Shown: positions 55,468 to 63,894, counted from the first letter of the stretch. The stretch is 64,000 nucleotides of DNA from Candidatus Latescibacterota bacterium (GCA_022706085.1 JAKJDF010000002.1:411479-475478); one strand, 5' to 3'. Program-made: numbers and translations. The notes: a model not told the origin generated them from the sequence alone.

Positions 55468-56916
55468 TCACTCCTGCTCTGATCCGTTGTTGCGGACGGG
55501 AGGACTGAATTTTCGTTTGATGTAGACGTACGTATCGCGGTCGAACGGATTCAGGGACAGGAGTTGTCTGACGTACACCCCGAGAGGCACCGACTCCGGC
55601 TCCCTGATCAGGGGTAACAACATGAGTGCCATAAATCGTCCGCCGAACGAGATCAGGTAGAGAGTCCTCAGGGGGGAGAAGATGAACGGGCCCCAGGTGT
55701 ACCACATCCCCTGAAGCGCCTCTGCGATACTTCCTCCTGCGATCGCTCCCATGGCGCTGCCGAAACCCGATATGACGGCGTACATGGCGCTGTACTCTGC
55801 CCGGGCCTCCCGGGGCGAATAGCCCATGAGCAGCCCCGTCAGAGCGATGTGGTACGCACCCCATCCAATGCCACCCAGCACCACTGTACCGGCCACTCCG
55901 AGGATGGCGCGTTCACCGATCATCGTCCACGGCAGTGCCTGGATGCTCGTCACGATGGCCCCGAAGTAGAAGACGAGCCGCGCGCCTTCGCGCAGGTTGT
56001 CAATCACCCGGCCGACGTAGCGGGAGCTCAACACTGTCACCAGGCCCAGGATCCCCACCTGAAATACCGATATTTCGAGGTAGGTGAGCTTGATCTCTTC
56101 CAGCAACATGAGGCTGAACATGCCCCCGCCGATCTGCGTGGCGAAGTTGATCGAAAACGTGAACATGATGATCGGGCGGAAGCGCGAGTCCTTGAGCGGC
56201 CTCAGCATCAACGAAGCAAGGGTGGGCGGTTCTTGCCTCACCGGGACTCGGATCCCCATGACACCGCGATGGATGAAAATCTCCAGCCAGCCGATGAAGC
56301 CCATGAGGCAGAAGTAGACGATGAACTTGTAGTACGGCGGCTCCTTCCCGAGGAACCACCCGAGGACGATGGCAGCCGAAATGCCGAATATCCGCGCCCA
56401 CATCTGACGGCTGCCCCAGAAAGTTCCCCGCTCATCCTCCGGCACGAGGTCGCTCACCCAGGAGAACCACGCCGGCGACGCAAACCCTATGGTGAGCCGG
56501 GAGAACAGCACGAGCGAGAACATCAGCGCGAGGACAAAGTAGTTGTGGGGAAAGAAGAAACCGAGCGTCGGGATGACAAGCCAGATCAGGCGGCCCGGAA
56601 TTGCGGTACGGATCAGCATCCGCTTCCGCGACCCGGTGCGCGCCACGAAATACGAGCCGATGGGCTGCGCAATGGTGGCAAACGAGGGGATCGCAACCAG
56701 CAGCCCGATCCAGAATGGAGTCGCGCCGAGGCGGCGGAACATTCCCACAAGGGGAGCGCCGCTGATGCCTTCGAAAAAGACCGTTCCGAGGCACCACGCC
56801 ATGATGAGCTTGCGCAGCGAATCCTGCCTGTCAGCGGGCGTAAGGTCACCTGGCAGAACAGAAGGCCTGTAACGGAAGAACTCAACCAGATCACGAAGAA
56901 CACGTGGCACGGGCAA
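55468..56916 (-). CDS. Major facilitator superfamily transporter
   Basis: 482 aa with about twelve hydrophobic segments. The family loop motif is degenerate (GSYFVARTGSRKRMLI, between helices 2 and 3), and SRYVGRVIDNLREGARL lies in the second half. Frame start is TTG 56916; GTG 56910 is equally possible. It lies upstream of the two ABC permease genes on the same strand, so it may carry a sugar or its degradation product. Confidence 0.82.
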   Translation of the reverse strand: MPVPRVLRDLVEFFRYRPSVLPGDLTPADRQDSLRKLIMAWCLGTVFFEGISGAPLVGMFRRLGATPFWIGLLVAIPSFATIAQPIGSYFVARTGSRKRMLIRTAIPGRLIWLVIPTLGFFFPHNYFVLALMFSLVLFSRLTIGFASPAWFSWVSDLVPEDERGTFWGSRQMWARIFGISAAIVLGWFLGKEPPYYKFIVYFCLMGFIGWLEIFIHRGVMGIRVPVRQEPPTLASLMLRPLKDSRFRPIIMFTFSINFATQIGGGMFSLMLLEEIKLTYLEISVFQVGILGLVTVLSSRYVGRVIDNLREGARLVFYFGAIVTSIQALPWTMIGERAILGVAGTVVLGGIGWGAYHIALTGLLMGYSPREARAEYSAMYAVISGFGSAMGAIAGGSIAEALQGMWYTWGPFIFSPLRTLYLISFGGRFMALMLLPLIREPESVPLGVYVRQLLSLNPFDRDTYVYIKRKFSPPVRNNGSEQE

Positions 56917-57071
56917 ATCGTACTTCTGCCAGCAGTCAACCGGGGCGGGGAAAGGGTGGAACCAGGTGCTCTCGGTGGAAACACGGGTTATTCAAAGTTT
57001 AACAAATCGAAGAGCGAAGGGCCAGGCCTTGGCGGGACGCGTTCCGTGAGGACGCCCCTCCCTTACTTGAA

Positions 57072-57815
57072 TCAGGTAGTTGCCTTTGACGAGTCTGCTG
57101 CGAATTCGATGACGGCCCGGGCATCGTCGTAGCTGGTGGTGTGGCCAGTTTCCTCCCGAAAGATGAGAAGCACTTTCCCCCCGATCTTCTTCACCATGTT
57201 CGCCAGCCGGACGACGCTCCCCGGAGGAACCAGTTTGTCTTGGCCCGACGCGGCAATCGCGAGCGGCATCGTAAAACGCTCAGGGAAGAACTCCGCGCTC
57301 CGGCGCTTGTATTCGATCGGGATTTCTTTTTTGGTTCCACCAAAGGATTCCGTTATGGCTGCCACCCCCTCAGGGAACTCGTCGTATTCGATGAAGTTCG
57401 CCGTGCCGTTCATGCTGGCCACGCCGTCTACCAGTTCGGGATGGAGGGCTGCGAACGTCAGGCACGCACTGCCGCCCATGGACGCGCCACAGATGAACAC
57501 ACGCCCGACGCGGTGCCGTTCCTTCAGGAGGCCGATAATCTGCACCATATCGGCTTCCGCTGCCGGCCCCATCCACGATGTTTTCGCGCGGTAATCGGGG
57601 GAAACGTAGACCATCCCCCGGTCCGCGGCCACATCCCGCGCAGCGCGGCATTCGTCGCGGTTGTCGTTCACAAACTGCCAGCGGTCGGACCCGTGCCCGT
57701 GGAGCGCTATCAAGACGTCGTATTCCTCGCTGGCGTCGAACCCGGCAGGAAGGACCTCGACGTACCGTTGCTCGGTTGCGTCGTAGGTGGCGGTGAAGGA
57801 GATGTCCTGAGTCAA
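57072..57815 (-). CDS. Alpha/beta-hydrolase, esterase/PHB-depolymerase-like
   Basis: 247 aa. Oxyanion region ALHGHGSD, nucleophile elbow GASMGG, Asp in SGQDKLVPP and His in EETGHTTSYDD form a complete triad. It resembles cytoplasmic feruloyl/acetyl-esterase-like hydrolases. No signal peptide. It is the gene before the GIY-YIG repeat unit. Confidence 0.83.
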   Translation of the reverse strand: MTQDISFTATYDATEQRYVEVLPAGFDASEEYDVLIALHGHGSDRWQFVNDNRDECRAARDVAADRGMVYVSPDYRAKTSWMGPAAEADMVQIIGLLKERHRVGRVFICGASMGGSACLTFAALHPELVDGVASMNGTANFIEYDEFPEGVAAITESFGGTKKEIPIEYKRRSAEFFPERFTMPLAIAASGQDKLVPPGSVVRLANMVKKIGGKVLLIFREETGHTTSYDDARAVIEFAADSSKATT

Positions 57816-57877
57816 TTGTTGGTCTCCGTCCAGACAGAAATCACGGTGTCACGCATATCTTCCCTCAGGTTCGCGGG

Positions 57878-57925
57878 AGAGACACTTCGCTGCTCGTCCG
57901 CGTCGCGGGCGCCGCTCAGAATGAC
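57878..57925 (-). repeat. Family A repeat, long variant
   Basis: On the minus strand it begins GTCATTCTGAGCGGC and ends GCGAAGTGTCTC, with a GC-rich interior. It lies 48 nt outside the left arm of the GIY-YIG inverted repeat. Confidence 0.75.
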
Positions 57926-57972
57926 ACGCCCCACCCTCACTCCGTTTCCAGCGCATTCCGGCGACACCCGGC

Positions 57973-58001
57973 TGTCATTCTGAACGAAGTGAAGAATCTC
58001 A
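57973..58001 (+). repeat. Left arm of perfect 29-bp inverted repeat (family A, short)
   Basis: It begins TGTCATTCTGAACGAAG and ends AAGAATCTCA. It is the exact reverse complement of 58315-58343 over all 29 positions. The last three bases are the stop codon of the GIY-YIG gene on the minus strand. Confidence 0.95.
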
Positions 58002-58301
58002 TGTGGCCATCGCACCGCCAAACCACCCTTCCGCAAGGTCGCTCCATCCCGGGTTCGCCGCTTCGATCAGGGCAACCTTCTTCGTTCTCCGCCATCCCTT
58101 GATCTGCTTCTCGCGGATGATTGCAGATTCCATCCCAGGAAAGTTTTCGAAATGCACCAGTCGCGTGACGTTGTACCTTGCCGTGAAGCCCGGCCTCAGC
58201 CCGTGCTTGTGTTCGTAGACACGTTTGAACAGGTCGCTCGTCACCCCGGTGTACAGAACCCGCGATGCGCTCGCCATGATGTACACGCAGGGCTGCTTCA
58301 T
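57999..58301 (-). CDS. GIY-YIG nuclease (UvrC N-terminal-like, single domain)
   Basis: 100-aa protein consisting of one GIY-YIG domain. The motif is CVYIMASASRVLYTGVTSDL, where VYI and YTG stand for GIY and YIG. The catalytic Arg lies in LFKRVYEH, and the metal-binding Glu in FENFPGMESAIIREKQIKGW. ATG 58301 is preferred; the frame opens at 58313. The gene fits exactly between the two arms of a 29-bp perfect inverted repeat, and its TGA lies in the left arm. Such small nucleases are frequent in bacteria, but their role is unsettled. The arrangement suggests a mobile or repeat-propagating unit (inference). Confidence 0.92.
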   Translation of the reverse strand: MKQPCVYIMASASRVLYTGVTSDLFKRVYEHKHGLRPGFTARYNVTRLVHFENFPGMESAIIREKQIKGWRRTKKVALIEAANPGWSDLAEGWFGGAMAT

Positions 58302-58314
58302 TTCATAACCCAAC

Positions 58315-58343
58315 TGAGATTCTTCACTTCGTTCAGAATGACA
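58315..58343 (-). repeat. Right arm of perfect 29-bp inverted repeat (family A, short)
   Basis: Exact reverse complement of 57973-58001; it ends 13 nt upstream of the GIY-YIG start codon. Flanking bases outside the two arms do not match. Confidence 0.95.
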
Positions 58344-58409
58344 CCCTTTTGGATTACCCCCTCACAGAACTGGCACCGGCTTCAGGCTGTCCTGTTTGGC
58401 AACACAGGA

Positions 58410-58437
58410 GTCATTCTGAGCGCAGCGAGGGATCTCC
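58410..58437 (+). repeat. Family A repeat, short, diverged copy
   Basis: GTCATTCTGAGCGCAGCGAG followed by GGATCTCC. It lies 66 nt outside the right arm at 58315-58343, in the same orientation as the left arm. Confidence 0.8.
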
Positions 58438-58483
58438 TTTTCGCGCCGTGTGCCTTTTGCACGGGCCGGAACCGTGGCCCGGG

Positions 58484-60352
58484 TCACCCTTCCCCGTGGT
58501 ACGGGTACCGCACATAGTTGCCGACCCCGTGGCAGACCTCGCCGAGCGGCTTCCCGTTCAGCTCCAGCGCGAACGCAAACGGCGTCTTCCCCGGCGCGTT
58601 CGGCCGCTTCTCGGCCGGCAGAATGCCAAATTCCACCTCCGTTTCTCCGTGCGCGTGGATATGCACATTCTGCACCGGCAGCGCAGCCGTCCACCCGGCG
58701 GGCAGTGCCGCTGTAAGCGTCCCGGTCGCTGACGTGTCGTCGTAGTTCCGAATCCGCACCTTCACGGAGAAGGGTTTTCCCTGCTCTATGTGCTGCTCGT
58801 ACGGGAACACGCGAGCCCAGTAATAGTCCATGGCACGGTTGACATTCCGGTCGCCGACAAGCGCCTGGAACTTGCCGGGTATCTGCGCCATTACGTCGCG
58901 GAACCCCAGCAGATCCTCACGCGTCACTTCGTACGGCCCGCCGTGGCCGGGGCATATGATGTGTGGCTCGAAATCCAGCAGCACGTTTGCCGTTTTGAGG
59001 TGATCTTCCGGGTTGTTCCGGTTGAGCGGGATGAGGTTCCAGTTCAACCGCAACCGATCCTCTCCCTCGCGCCGGCCTCCGTTGAAGATGTTGTCGCCGG
59101 TGAAGGCGACTCGTTTTCCCGCATGCTCCACCATGATCGTGTTGTGATGCTGCGAGTGGCCGGGCGAGTAGCGAACCCGGATACCGAACTCCTCCCAGCG
59201 CACCTCTTCGTTGTCTTCGAACGCGCGATCCACCTTTAACGGCACCGGGACTGTACATCCCACCAGTTCGGATGTGGGGTGCTCAAGCAGGTTCACCATG
59301 TTCTTGAAACACCAGAAACGAGTACCCTCTTTCCGCTGAAGGTAGGCAAATCCCGTCATATGGTCGTCGTGCAGATGGCTCGGCATGGCGACGTCCACCT
59401 TCGTCATCCCGACTGCTCGGAGTTCGGGCAGCGAGTGCGGTACGAAGCGGTTTGACTCATCCCCGTGCAAAACGCCGGCCAGAAGACCGACCGAGTAGTT
59501 CGGGCCGTAATCCACAAACAAGGCTTTGCCGCTCTTTGAGACGATCGCATAATGACTGGCGTTGGAAAACTTCGAATGGTAGATGTCCGGAATCACCGGT
59601 TGCAGTTCGCCTTTCGTGATGTCCGGTTGGGTGCCCGGGACGGTGCTGCCGTAGAACTCGATCCAGCTCCGCATGGCTGTGCGCAGGCGCTCCATGGCCT
59701 CCGCCGGCTTTTCCACCGGCTCGCCATGCGAGGGAAACAACTTCGCCGGCGAAAAGCTGCCAAGATACCCCATCGCGGTGATGCTCTGCTGCATTCCGGT
59801 CCAGTCTCCGTAGTTCACCTGCAGGTCATACAGCGTCTCCACCTGACCGTCATCCCGGATAAGGTCACCCACGAACGCGAGTTTCTGCCCTCCTCGGTCC
59901 CACACCAGCGCCACCTGACCCTGTGTGTGGCCGGGCGCCGGGCAGACTTCCAGCGTCACGTCTTTCCAGCTGAACTTCGTGAAGTCCTGAAGGAACGCCG
60001 CCACTGGCACCGATTCCCGCAGCGTGAAGCAGTTCGTGCGCATGTTGTAGAGGTGGAAGAGATTGCGCCGCCCCCAGAAGTGCTCCGCTTCGAGGAAGTA
60101 GTGCGCCTCCCACTCGGGCACCGCGAGTTTGACGCCCTGCGCGACAGCGAGATGGTCGCCGACGCACTGATCGCGGTGGTGGTGGGTGTGGATGATCCAG
60201 TCGAGGCCGGCAACCCCGATGGCGCTGAGTTCCTTCAGGACGCCGCCGGTGCCGAAATCAATGGCGATGGCCCGGTCGCCGCGGCGGATGAGATACACGT
60301 TGCAGCTATCGTCGTACTGGAAGAAGTCGGGCAAGAGTTCGCGCATTGCCAT
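58484..60352 (-). CDS. Tandem metallo-beta-lactamase-fold hydrolase with C-terminal beta-sandwich
   Basis: 622 aa. The first MBL domain (about 10-235) has THHHRDQ as its HxHxDH-type metal motif, plus CPAPGHTQG and later FPSHGEP. The second (about 255-500) has SHLHDDH, SPGHSQHH and CPGHGGP. Both metal sites therefore look largely intact. Residues about 510-622 form a NEW3-like beta-sandwich (LTAALPAGWTAALPVQNV). No signal peptide. Doubling of the MBL fold in one chain is uncommon. The substrate is unknown; the surroundings point to carbohydrate or ester chemistry. Confidence 0.83.
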   Translation of the reverse strand: MAMRELLPDFFQYDDSCNVYLIRRGDRAIAIDFGTGGVLKELSAIGVAGLDWIIHTHHHRDQCVGDHLAVAQGVKLAVPEWEAHYFLEAEHFWGRRNLFHLYNMRTNCFTLRESVPVAAFLQDFTKFSWKDVTLEVCPAPGHTQGQVALVWDRGGQKLAFVGDLIRDDGQVETLYDLQVNYGDWTGMQQSITAMGYLGSFSPAKLFPSHGEPVEKPAEAMERLRTAMRSWIEFYGSTVPGTQPDITKGELQPVIPDIYHSKFSNASHYAIVSKSGKALFVDYGPNYSVGLLAGVLHGDESNRFVPHSLPELRAVGMTKVDVAMPSHLHDDHMTGFAYLQRKEGTRFWCFKNMVNLLEHPTSELVGCTVPVPLKVDRAFEDNEEVRWEEFGIRVRYSPGHSQHHNTIMVEHAGKRVAFTGDNIFNGGRREGEDRLRLNWNLIPLNRNNPEDHLKTANVLLDFEPHIICPGHGGPYEVTREDLLGFRDVMAQIPGKFQALVGDRNVNRAMDYYWARVFPYEQHIEQGKPFSVKVRIRNYDDTSATGTLTAALPAGWTAALPVQNVHIHAHGETEVEFGILPAEKRPNAPGKTPFAFALELNGKPLGEVCHGVGNYVRYPYHGEG

Positions 60353-60919
60353 GGGGAGCCTCCATCCGGTGGCGTTGAGTTCGGCAAATGGGATGCACGT
60401 TCAACCTACGCACGGCATCCCGAAGGCGCAACAGGGGTGGCGTCGGGAGCGTGCGGCCCTTGAGCCTGTCGAAACGCGCCCCCGGTTTGTCGACGGACGC
60501 GGAGTCTTCCTTCCCCGCATATTAGCTGAGGCAAAACGTCGTCTTCGTGTCAAGAGTTTACGTGCAGAAGTTGCAAATTTGCACCAGGATTTCTTGGGGA
60601 CGCGAAGAAATGGCGCACGCGAAGTGCGAAGAACGCAAAAACAGGGGTGTTGGCGTTTTGCCTCGGTTGAAGGGGCGGAACCGCCCCTTTCACGCTGACG
60701 GTTTCCAAGCGCGCCGTCCGTAGCGCCGTTGCGGAGCCTTTCCCGTACGGGCGAACCTGCGTGCCTGTGCGCGCCAGCACGCAGGGTGGGACCCTATAAC
60801 AGAGCAGTCGCGGGGCAGCGCGAGTCTCGGAGTCACACATTGGAGACCTGCGACGGCCTGTTGTATCGAGACTGCCTCCCATCTGTGCACCAGAAAGTGT
60901 TAATCCGAGGCTTGTGGAC
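60353..60919. other. 567-nt gene-free stretch
   Basis: No gene is supportable. A family B core (TGAGCCTGTCGAAA) is at 60459-60476. A 20-nt palindrome AAGGGGCGG-AA-CCGCCCCTT is at 60670-60689 but lacks a T tract on either side. The promoter of the MBL gene should be near 60360-60540. Confidence 0.5.
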
Positions 60920-62374
60920 TCAGTGCACTGGCTGTTCTGGATCCCGGGTTCGGCGAAGACGGTATTGCCTGAGTTGGACGACAAGGCCAACGACCACAGC
61001 CAATTCCGCAAACACGTATTTCAGAGATGCGAGCCTATCAAGGCGCCTTCCTGGAATGAGTGAAGGAAACGACATTTGATCTGGCAACCAGGCGATCACG
61101 AGGCCAAATACGACCAGTGCAATTCCCAGATTTCGTCCGTTCGTCTGTTTTGATGAAATACTGCCGATAGCGAACGGCAGAAGAGCCACCAGCCAAATCG
61201 CGTTCATTACCCAAGTCAATGGCGCAGTCAACAGAACGATCGTCGCGATGAGTTGCCAGAAAAGGTATTCCTGCGCCGGCGGGAGGGATCGCCACAACAG
61301 ATTTCCCAACGAAACGAAAAGCATGACAAAGGAACCCGAAAACAACAGAACAGAGACGTGACTCGGGGTGTTCGGAAGATGAGCCGCCGCCAAAAGCCTG
61401 CTCACTCTCCAACCAACGCCCGTTCGGACCAAACTCGCGTTTGCTTCAAAAGAAAGGCGCGATAGGTGGTAAGTACAGGCATCTTTGGTAGTAAATCCTG
61501 GCGATGGGATGAGAGATGCAATGGCCGTGCTATCCGCCAGCATTTCCTTCGGCCCGAGTTCGCCGAATTTGCTGATCCGCGGGAGTTCTTCGCGCCCGTA
61601 GCGCAACAACGCGGAAGGACCGCAAAAGACGCAAGACGCCGTCACGATTAGAAACAGCCCGACGGCGTACCCGAAAAGAACTCGGAACCGTTTCCGCAGC
61701 AAAACAAACGGCAACACGAGTCCCACGTGGAGTTTGCATAGTGTCGCACACGAAAGCAGAATCCCCGCGATCAGATCGCGTCTACCTGCCGACATCAGGG
61801 CAAACGCTGCGGTAACCAGAAGCAGAGCAAGGCCGTCAATCTGGCCGCGTTCGAGAAGCGGGAGCAATGGGTGAAATGTTAGCAGAAACAGAATGGCAAG
61901 CCATACACCGCCGCCCTTGAGGTCGGTCTCCGACGCTCGCACCGAAAGGGACAGTGACGTCAGTACGGAAAACACGTTCATGGTCATCCATAGGTACTTC
62001 GCGGTGTGGTAAGGCAACAAGGCCATTGGGGCAAACAGCACTGCGGCCAAAGGCAGATACAGAAACCTCGAATGTGAGTACCGAGCGACGCCATCCCAGA
62101 TCGGCGGAGTTTGCGAGTAATGGTTTCGGTAGGGAGACAAGCCCGCGTTGACAGCTTCACCCGCCGTGTAGAAGGCAGAGAAATCCATCTGCAAGGAGTT
62201 CTCGCCGAAAAAGATCACAAACCCGATTACGCGAAGGGATGCCAAGAACACAAACGCTAGAACTACGAAATTTGCAGCCCCCCCCCCCCCGCAGCAAACG
62301 CAGACACGGACCCACTCGATGGGTCGGACCAGAAGGCGGACGACATCGCATGGAGAGCGCCGATGAGAACTCAT
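60920..62374 (-). CDS. GT87-like membrane mannosyltransferase
   Basis: 484-aa polytopic protein with about ten membrane helices. MDFSAFYTAGEAVNAGLSPYRN after helix 1 resembles the GT-C Asp-containing loop of GT87/DUF2029 mannosyltransferases (PimE type). LLERGQIDGLALLLVTAAF is also typical. A 13-base G tract on the coding strand (62278-62290) encodes Gly residues just before helix 1. The ATG at 62374 has GGGAGAAG upstream. Local GC looks lower than in flanking genes, suggesting recent acquisition. Confidence 0.78.
   Translation of the reverse strand: MSSHRRSPCDVVRLLVRPIEWVRVCVCCGGGGAANFVVLAFVFLASLRVIGFVIFFGENSLQMDFSAFYTAGEAVNAGLSPYRNHYSQTPPIWDGVARYSHSRFLYLPLAAVLFAPMALLPYHTAKYLWMTMNVFSVLTSLSLSVRASETDLKGGGVWLAILFLLTFHPLLPLLERGQIDGLALLLVTAAFALMSAGRRDLIAGILLSCATLCKLHVGLVLPFVLLRKRFRVLFGYAVGLFLIVTASCVFCGPSALLRYGREELPRISKFGELGPKEMLADSTAIASLIPSPGFTTKDACTYHLSRLSFEANASLVRTGVGWRVSRLLAAAHLPNTPSHVSVLLFSGSFVMLFVSLGNLLWRSLPPAQEYLFWQLIATIVLLTAPLTWVMNAIWLVALLPFAIGSISSKQTNGRNLGIALVVFGLVIAWLPDQMSFPSLIPGRRLDRLASLKYVFAELAVVVGLVVQLRQYRLRRTRDPEQPVH
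62278..62290. repeat. Homopolymer tract, C13 (G13 on the coding strand)
   Basis: Thirteen consecutive C on the + strand inside the GT87-like gene, near its N-terminus and before the first membrane helix. A run of ten C also occurs at 62449-62458, just after the sulfatase-homologue gene ends. Confidence 0.9.
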
Positions 62375-62457
62375 CTCTCTTCTCCCTGAGCAGGGTCGGC
62401 GAACGAACGACCCCAATTCGTTGTCAGCTAAGGGAACGATCGACGGATCCCCCCCCC

Positions 62458-63870
62458 CTACCCCAGCCCCACGCACTCGGGCCTGTGGCGCTCCACGGTG
62501 GCCGCGTTGGCGTCGTGCGCTTTCATGAAAGTGATGAACTCCGCGTACAGACGCTCCGCCTCCGCGCGGTGCTGGCTGAACACGTTCCGCTCGTGGCCCG
62601 GATCGGCCTTCGTGTGATAGAGCTGCGGCGGTTGCGGTTCCGGAGGTTCGAACAGCATCAGCGTCCACTCGCCGTCGGTAATCGCCGGGCGGCGGCTGTG
62701 CACAAAGTTGTTCCCGAGCAGCCTGATTGACCACGCGGTGATGGCGGTGGAGCGCACCGGCGTGTCGTCTCCCCGCATCGCCGGCACGAGGCTCACGCCC
62801 TCAATCGCCGGCTGTTTCGGCGCCTCGATCCCCGCCAGATCCAGCAGCGTCGGCAGCAGGTCCGGAGCCTGGGCGAACACCTTGCTCCGCTGGTCGCCTT
62901 TGATCCCCGGCGCGGCGATGGTGAAGCAGTGCCGGGCAACCTCGCGGTGGAACGGAAACACGTCGAATTTCTCCGGCGTGATGAGCGACTTGCCGGTCAG
63001 GTTGTGCTCGCCGAGAAACATGCCGTGGTCGGAGAGGAAGACGAAAATCGTGTTCTCGAACAAACCCGCATCAGCCGCAATCCGCAGGCACCTTCCGATA
63101 TTCTTGCTCGTCAGCGTGCAGGTAGCCGCGTAACGCGCGCGCATGTTAGCGAGTTCTTCCGGAGAATACACCTCCGCCGTTGAGTAATTCGGCTGCACCA
63201 TGGGCTCGCCGTCGTACCTCGGTTGATAATGCCGCCAGAGATATTCGGGCGGGAACCACGGCTCGTGCACGTCGAAAAAATCCACCCACAGGAACCAGGG
63301 ACCGGCCTTCCAGTTTCCCTCGATCCACCGGCAGACGTCACCCGCGAGCAGCGACGAATGCGCCTGATCCTCGTAGTGCGTGGTGAAGTTCGTATGCGGC
63401 TGAATCTCCGCACAGACCGGACCTTCGCCCACGCCCGGGTCCACCCGGATTTTGCGCCTGTCTGACACGACGCGCGCCGGAGGTTCGTTCAGCCGGCAGA
63501 ACGGAACGTCAGACTCACGCCCGCGCCGGAAGGAGAAGTGGCGCACATGCTCCCAGAATTTCGAGCGCAGCATGTGCGTTGTATCTGCAATGAGCTGGGT
63601 GGTGTAACCGTTTCTCCGCAGGATATCAGGCAGCGTGGAGGGCTCAAGGTCCTGCCAGCCGTAGCGCGGGTGGCCGAACCGCCCCGTCCACCAGTCAGTG
63701 CGCATGGGTATCGTCGGAAAGCTCGACACCAGGGCGTTGTCGAACGTCACCCCGCGGCGGAGGAGGTCGTCCAGCTCCGGCGTCTCCGCGAACCCGGCAC
63801 CATTGATGCCGATGTGGTCAGGACGGAACGTATCGGAGACGATGACGAAGATGTTCGGGTGGTCAGGCAT
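62458..63870 (-). CDS. Sulfatase-superfamily hydrolase with Thr in place of the formylglycine Cys
   Basis: 470 aa of the alkaline-phosphatase/sulfatase superfamily. Metal sites are VSDTFRPDH at the N-terminus and FLSDHGMFLGEH. The nucleophile segment reads TIPMR, with Thr53 where active sulfatases have Cys or Ser. Thr is the nucleophile in related phosphodiesterases, so it may be a phosphohydrolase or an inactive homologue. No signal peptide. AAGGAG lies 8 nt before the ATG. The stop is 84 nt from the GT87 start. Confidence 0.88.
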   Translation of the reverse strand: MPDHPNIFVIVSDTFRPDHIGINGAGFAETPELDDLLRRGVTFDNALVSSFPTIPMRTDWWTGRFGHPRYGWQDLEPSTLPDILRRNGYTTQLIADTTHMLRSKFWEHVRHFSFRRGRESDVPFCRLNEPPARVVSDRRKIRVDPGVGEGPVCAEIQPHTNFTTHYEDQAHSSLLAGDVCRWIEGNWKAGPWFLWVDFFDVHEPWFPPEYLWRHYQPRYDGEPMVQPNYSTAEVYSPEELANMRARYAATCTLTSKNIGRCLRIAADAGLFENTIFVFLSDHGMFLGEHNLTGKSLITPEKFDVFPFHREVARHCFTIAAPGIKGDQRSKVFAQAPDLLPTLLDLAGIEAPKQPAIEGVSLVPAMRGDDTPVRSTAITAWSIRLLGNNFVHSRRPAITDGEWTLMLFEPPEPQPPQLYHTKADPGHERNVFSQHRAEAERLYAEFITFMKAHDANAATVERHRPECVGLG

Positions 63871-63894
63871 AACGAGCTCCTTCCAGTTTGCACC

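Noticed and set aside
55849..57132. 427-aa open frame on the plus strand opposite the MFS gene
   Set aside because: Low-complexity charged composition typical of an antisense frame; the sense gene has twelve membrane segments.
60670..60689. 20-nt palindrome as rho-independent terminator of the GT87 gene
   Set aside because: The stem is good but no T tract follows on either strand, and it is more than 200 nt from the stop codon.
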